From an uncultured Oscillospiraceae bacterium (GTDB lineage: Bacteria > Bacillota > Clostridia > Oscillospirales > Oscillospiraceae): a stretch of DNA of 64,000 bases. The position numbers and the translations under genes are program-made. The notes below the pieces were generated by a model. It made no database searches. It was not told where the DNA came from and saw nothing but the letters and a program-made list of their open reading frames with translations. The stretch spans positions 1 to 64,000 of the forward strand of contig CALXDP010000007.1 in NCBI GenBank assembly GCA_944387095.1, read 5' to 3'. Below are positions 62,400 to 64,000 of this stretch, piece after piece (position 1 is the first letter of the stretch; each line of letters begins with the position of its first letter).

Positions 62400-63236
62400 T
62401 TACTGTCCAAGATAGGTGCGGATGATCTCCAGGTACTCCTCAGGGTAGAATCCGATCTCCCCCTGGAATCGGGTCAGGGCGATGAGACCGCCGTCGATCT
62501 CGTTGATAGAGGCCAGCATTTCGGCGTTGTCTACTTTCAACCCGCCGCCGTATACCACGGGGAGGCCTCCGGTCCGCTCCTTGACGAACCGGGCGATCCT
62601 GGTGATGTAGTCCCGGCCCGCCGGGGTTTTGCCCGGGCCGATGGACCACACCGGCTCGTAACCGATGACCACCTTGGCGGTGTCCACTCCATCTAAACCC
62701 ACACGGAGCTGATCGCCCAGCACCTGCTGCCAGTTGTCCTGCTCCTCGCTTTTTTCTCCGATGCAGTAGAGAACGGTCAGTCCCTGCTCCACCGCCTGGC
62801 GGATCTCCTGGTTCAGGATGCGGTTGACCGCGGCGGTATCGGTGATACCGGCCTCGGCCAGGATGCCCGCTTTGTCATTGCGCTCCTCGCAGTGGCCGAT
62901 GAGGGCGGAGGTACACCCCATGGCCTTTGCGATGGAGGCGGGACGGTTGGTGGTGAGGGCGCCGAAATTACCCCCCACCGCGGTGTTCACCCGGTATACC
63001 CCCTGACAGCCCACCTGGACGGGGCTGCCCTCGCACAGGGCGTCCACAGCACCCAGGATGTGGGCCTCGGGGAAATACTGGATAAACTCCACCTGGCTGG
63101 GGTCGTACTTCTTCAGCCCCTCCTGGGTATTCTTCACGATATGGCCGCCCCAGTCCTTCAAGGGGGCGATACGGTTGACGCCGCCGTACTCTACGGGCAC
63201 GTCAAACCGCTTCAGATTCAGATACAGATGCTTCAC
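62400..63236 (-). CDS. Triosephosphate isomerase-like protein
   Basis: 278 aa, slightly longer than the usual 250. TIM catalytic residues are recognisable: Asn/Lys in LNLKRFDVP, His in LIGHCEERN, Glu in VIGYEPVWSIG, the flexible loop GPGKTPAG and the phosphate motif VVYGGGLKVDNA. The canonical NWKM is changed to NLKR, and the phosphate-binding GGxS reads GGGL. Paralogues of TIM act on erythrulose phosphate and other tetroses or ketoses; the operon suggests such a role. Confidence 0.85.
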   Translation of the reverse strand: MKHLYLNLKRFDVPVEYGGVNRIAPLKDWGGHIVKNTQEGLKKYDPSQVEFIQYFPEAHILGAVDALCEGSPVQVGCQGVYRVNTAVGGNFGALTTNRPASIAKAMGCTSALIGHCEERNDKAGILAEAGITDTAAVNRILNQEIRQAVEQGLTVLYCIGEKSEEQDNWQQVLGDQLRVGLDGVDTAKVVIGYEPVWSIGPGKTPAGRDYITRIARFVKERTGGLPVVYGGGLKVDNAEMLASINEIDGGLIALTRFQGEIGFYPEEYLEIIRTYLGQ

Positions 63237-63248
63237 GTCCGGACCTCC

Positions 63249-64000
63249 TCACTTCTTGTAGAAGGCGATCATGTCCTCCAGGGATTTCTGCTCGACCAGG
63301 GGGGCCTTGCCGTAGGAGCCGAAATGGACGATCAGGGAGCCCACGGCCTCCTTTACGCCCGCCTCCACCCGGCTCATGAGCAGGGCCACGTCGCCGTCAG
63401 GCACGTTGCCGGTGAGAACGGTGTCCATGATGGGCGGGAAGAACACCCGGGGGTCGAAGGCGGAGCGCTTCTCCCCCAGCAGGGCGTACACCCCGCCGAT
63501 GGAGGGGCTGTTTTGCAGCGCGGGTTGCTGGGCGAATAGCTCCTTCATGTTTCGGGTGACCGCCAGGCGGATGTCAGTGTCCACGTTGATCTTCCGGATG
63601 CCGCAGGGGATGGCGGCGATGAGCTCGTCCACATGGATGCCATAGGCGTTCTGAAGGTCGCCCCCCAGGTCGTTGATCTCCTGGACAATGTATTGGGGCA
63701 CGGTAGAGGAGCCGTGGGACACCAGGGCGCAGAAGATGCCAAGGCGGTTGATGCACTCCTTGATGGCGATGGGGATCTCCCGGCGCAGCCTGGCGTTCTT
63801 GCCCTTGTTGGCCCCGTGCTGGGTGCCGTAGGAGATGGCCAGGGCATCCACCTCGGTCTCCTGGATGAAACGCACCGCATCCAGGGGGTTTGTATAGGTG
63901 GAGGTGGCGGCGAACACATGGTCCTCCTGGCCGCCCAGCACGCCCAGCTCGCCCTCCACGGACACGCCCCGGGCGTGGGCATACTTCACCACCTCCCGGG
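63249..64000 (-). CDS. Class II (zinc) ketose-bisphosphate aldolase, 5' end outside the window
   Basis: About 249 C-terminal residues are visible; the frame runs off the right edge. Motifs: VEGELGVLGGQEDHVFA, VDALAISYGTQHGANKG (zinc His), FCALVSHGSSTVP (usual HGGSG-type) and INVDTDIRLAVTRN. It cleaves a ketose phosphate into triose phosphates or hydroxy-aldehydes in this family. It is the first of the five visible co-directional genes with TIM, LarA-like, PFK and TSUP. More genes probably precede it beyond the window. Confidence 0.9.
   Translation of the reverse strand, partial: REVVKYAHARGVSVEGELGVLGGQEDHVFAATSTYTNPLDAVRFIQETEVDALAISYGTQHGANKGKNARLRREIPIAIKECINRLGIFCALVSHGSSTVPQYIVQEINDLGGDLQNAYGIHVDELIAAIPCGIRKINVDTDIRLAVTRNMKELFAQQPALQNSPSIGGVYALLGEKRSAFDPRVFFPPIMDTVLTGNVPDGDVALLMSRVEAGVKEAVGSLIVHFGSYGKAPLVEQKSLEDMIAFYKK

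Noticed and set aside
58873-62415. A 1180-codon open frame on the plus strand
   Set aside because: It lies antisense to the TSUP, PFK and LarA-like genes, is His/Gly/Val-rich with no domain, and arises because high-GC codon use keeps the opposite frame open.

Overview
The window is high-GC Firmicutes DNA. Genes are packed tightly, Shine-Dalgarno sites are AGGAGG-like, and start codons are often GTG or TTG. Typical low-GC-phylum regulators are present: a CIRCE/HrcA site, two LexA boxes of the GAAC-N4-GTTC type, and spoIIID behind a sigma-E-like promoter. The gene set (arginine deiminase fermentation, peptide uptake and peptidases, RqcP, an Asp23/DAK pair, a two-gene Suf unit, sporulation genes) fits an anaerobic, spore-forming gut Clostridia, most like the Oscillospiraceae (Flavonifractor/Lawsonibacter-type). 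That placement is inference. I found no rRNA, tRNA or CRISPR.

Layout. 1-1.3 kb: the integrase end of a Tn916-like integrative element whose body lies left of the window. 1.3-7.1 kb: LMW phosphatase, an HdeD-type membrane protein behind a CIRCE element, a ferritin-like protein, a minimal SufC/SufB pair, and an SOS-box-controlled radical SAM + DUF4130 pair. 7.2-12.8 kb (minus): rqcP, HU, mazG, a lipid flippase (order close to Bacillus yabO-yabN-yabM), an MTA/SAH deaminase and purine nucleoside phosphorylase. 13.1-16.2 kb: NAD synthetase overlapping a two-subunit chromate-type transporter. 16.3-24.4 kb (minus): a YIP1-like membrane protein, the arginine deiminase operon (arcA, ornithine carbamoyltransferase, arcC, YfcC transporter) and a secreted SLH-anchored 5'-nucleotidase.

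24.6-26.6 kb is a lower-GC patch with a lipoprotein, a MerR regulator, a MerR-type 19-bp-spacer promoter pointing into a collapsed chimeric gene, and another gene remnant. 26.6-33.6 kb: prfB, a hotdog thioesterase, FakA-like DAK protein with Asp23/Gls24, aroE with an aroK-aroQ fusion, and spoIIID. 34-44 kb: pyrE, radC, uvrB (LexA-controlled), ybaK, several small enzymes, an aldo/keto reductase and uvrA. 44-49.4 kb: two metallopeptidases (M32, M3), an SDR and a UPF0340 protein.

49.4-58.8 kb holds the most striking locus: an oligopeptide ABC importer in which nearly every subunit is enlarged. The binding protein has 836 aa. One permease carries a ~225-aa extracytoplasmic insert with an EF-hand-like loop. 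One ATPase carries a ~390-aa charged helical insert and the other ~100 aa. A structured ~215-nt leader with competing hairpins precedes it. 58.9-64 kb (minus) is a sugar-catabolic operon: class II aldolase (cut by the window end), triosephosphate-isomerase-like protein, LarA-like nickel-pincer enzyme, PPi-type phosphofructokinase and a TSUP transporter.

Together the genes describe a peptide- and amino-acid-fermenting organism. It imports peptides, hydrolyses them inside the cell, and gains ATP from arginine. SOS-controlled repair functions (uvrB, the radical SAM pair) are scattered along the window.
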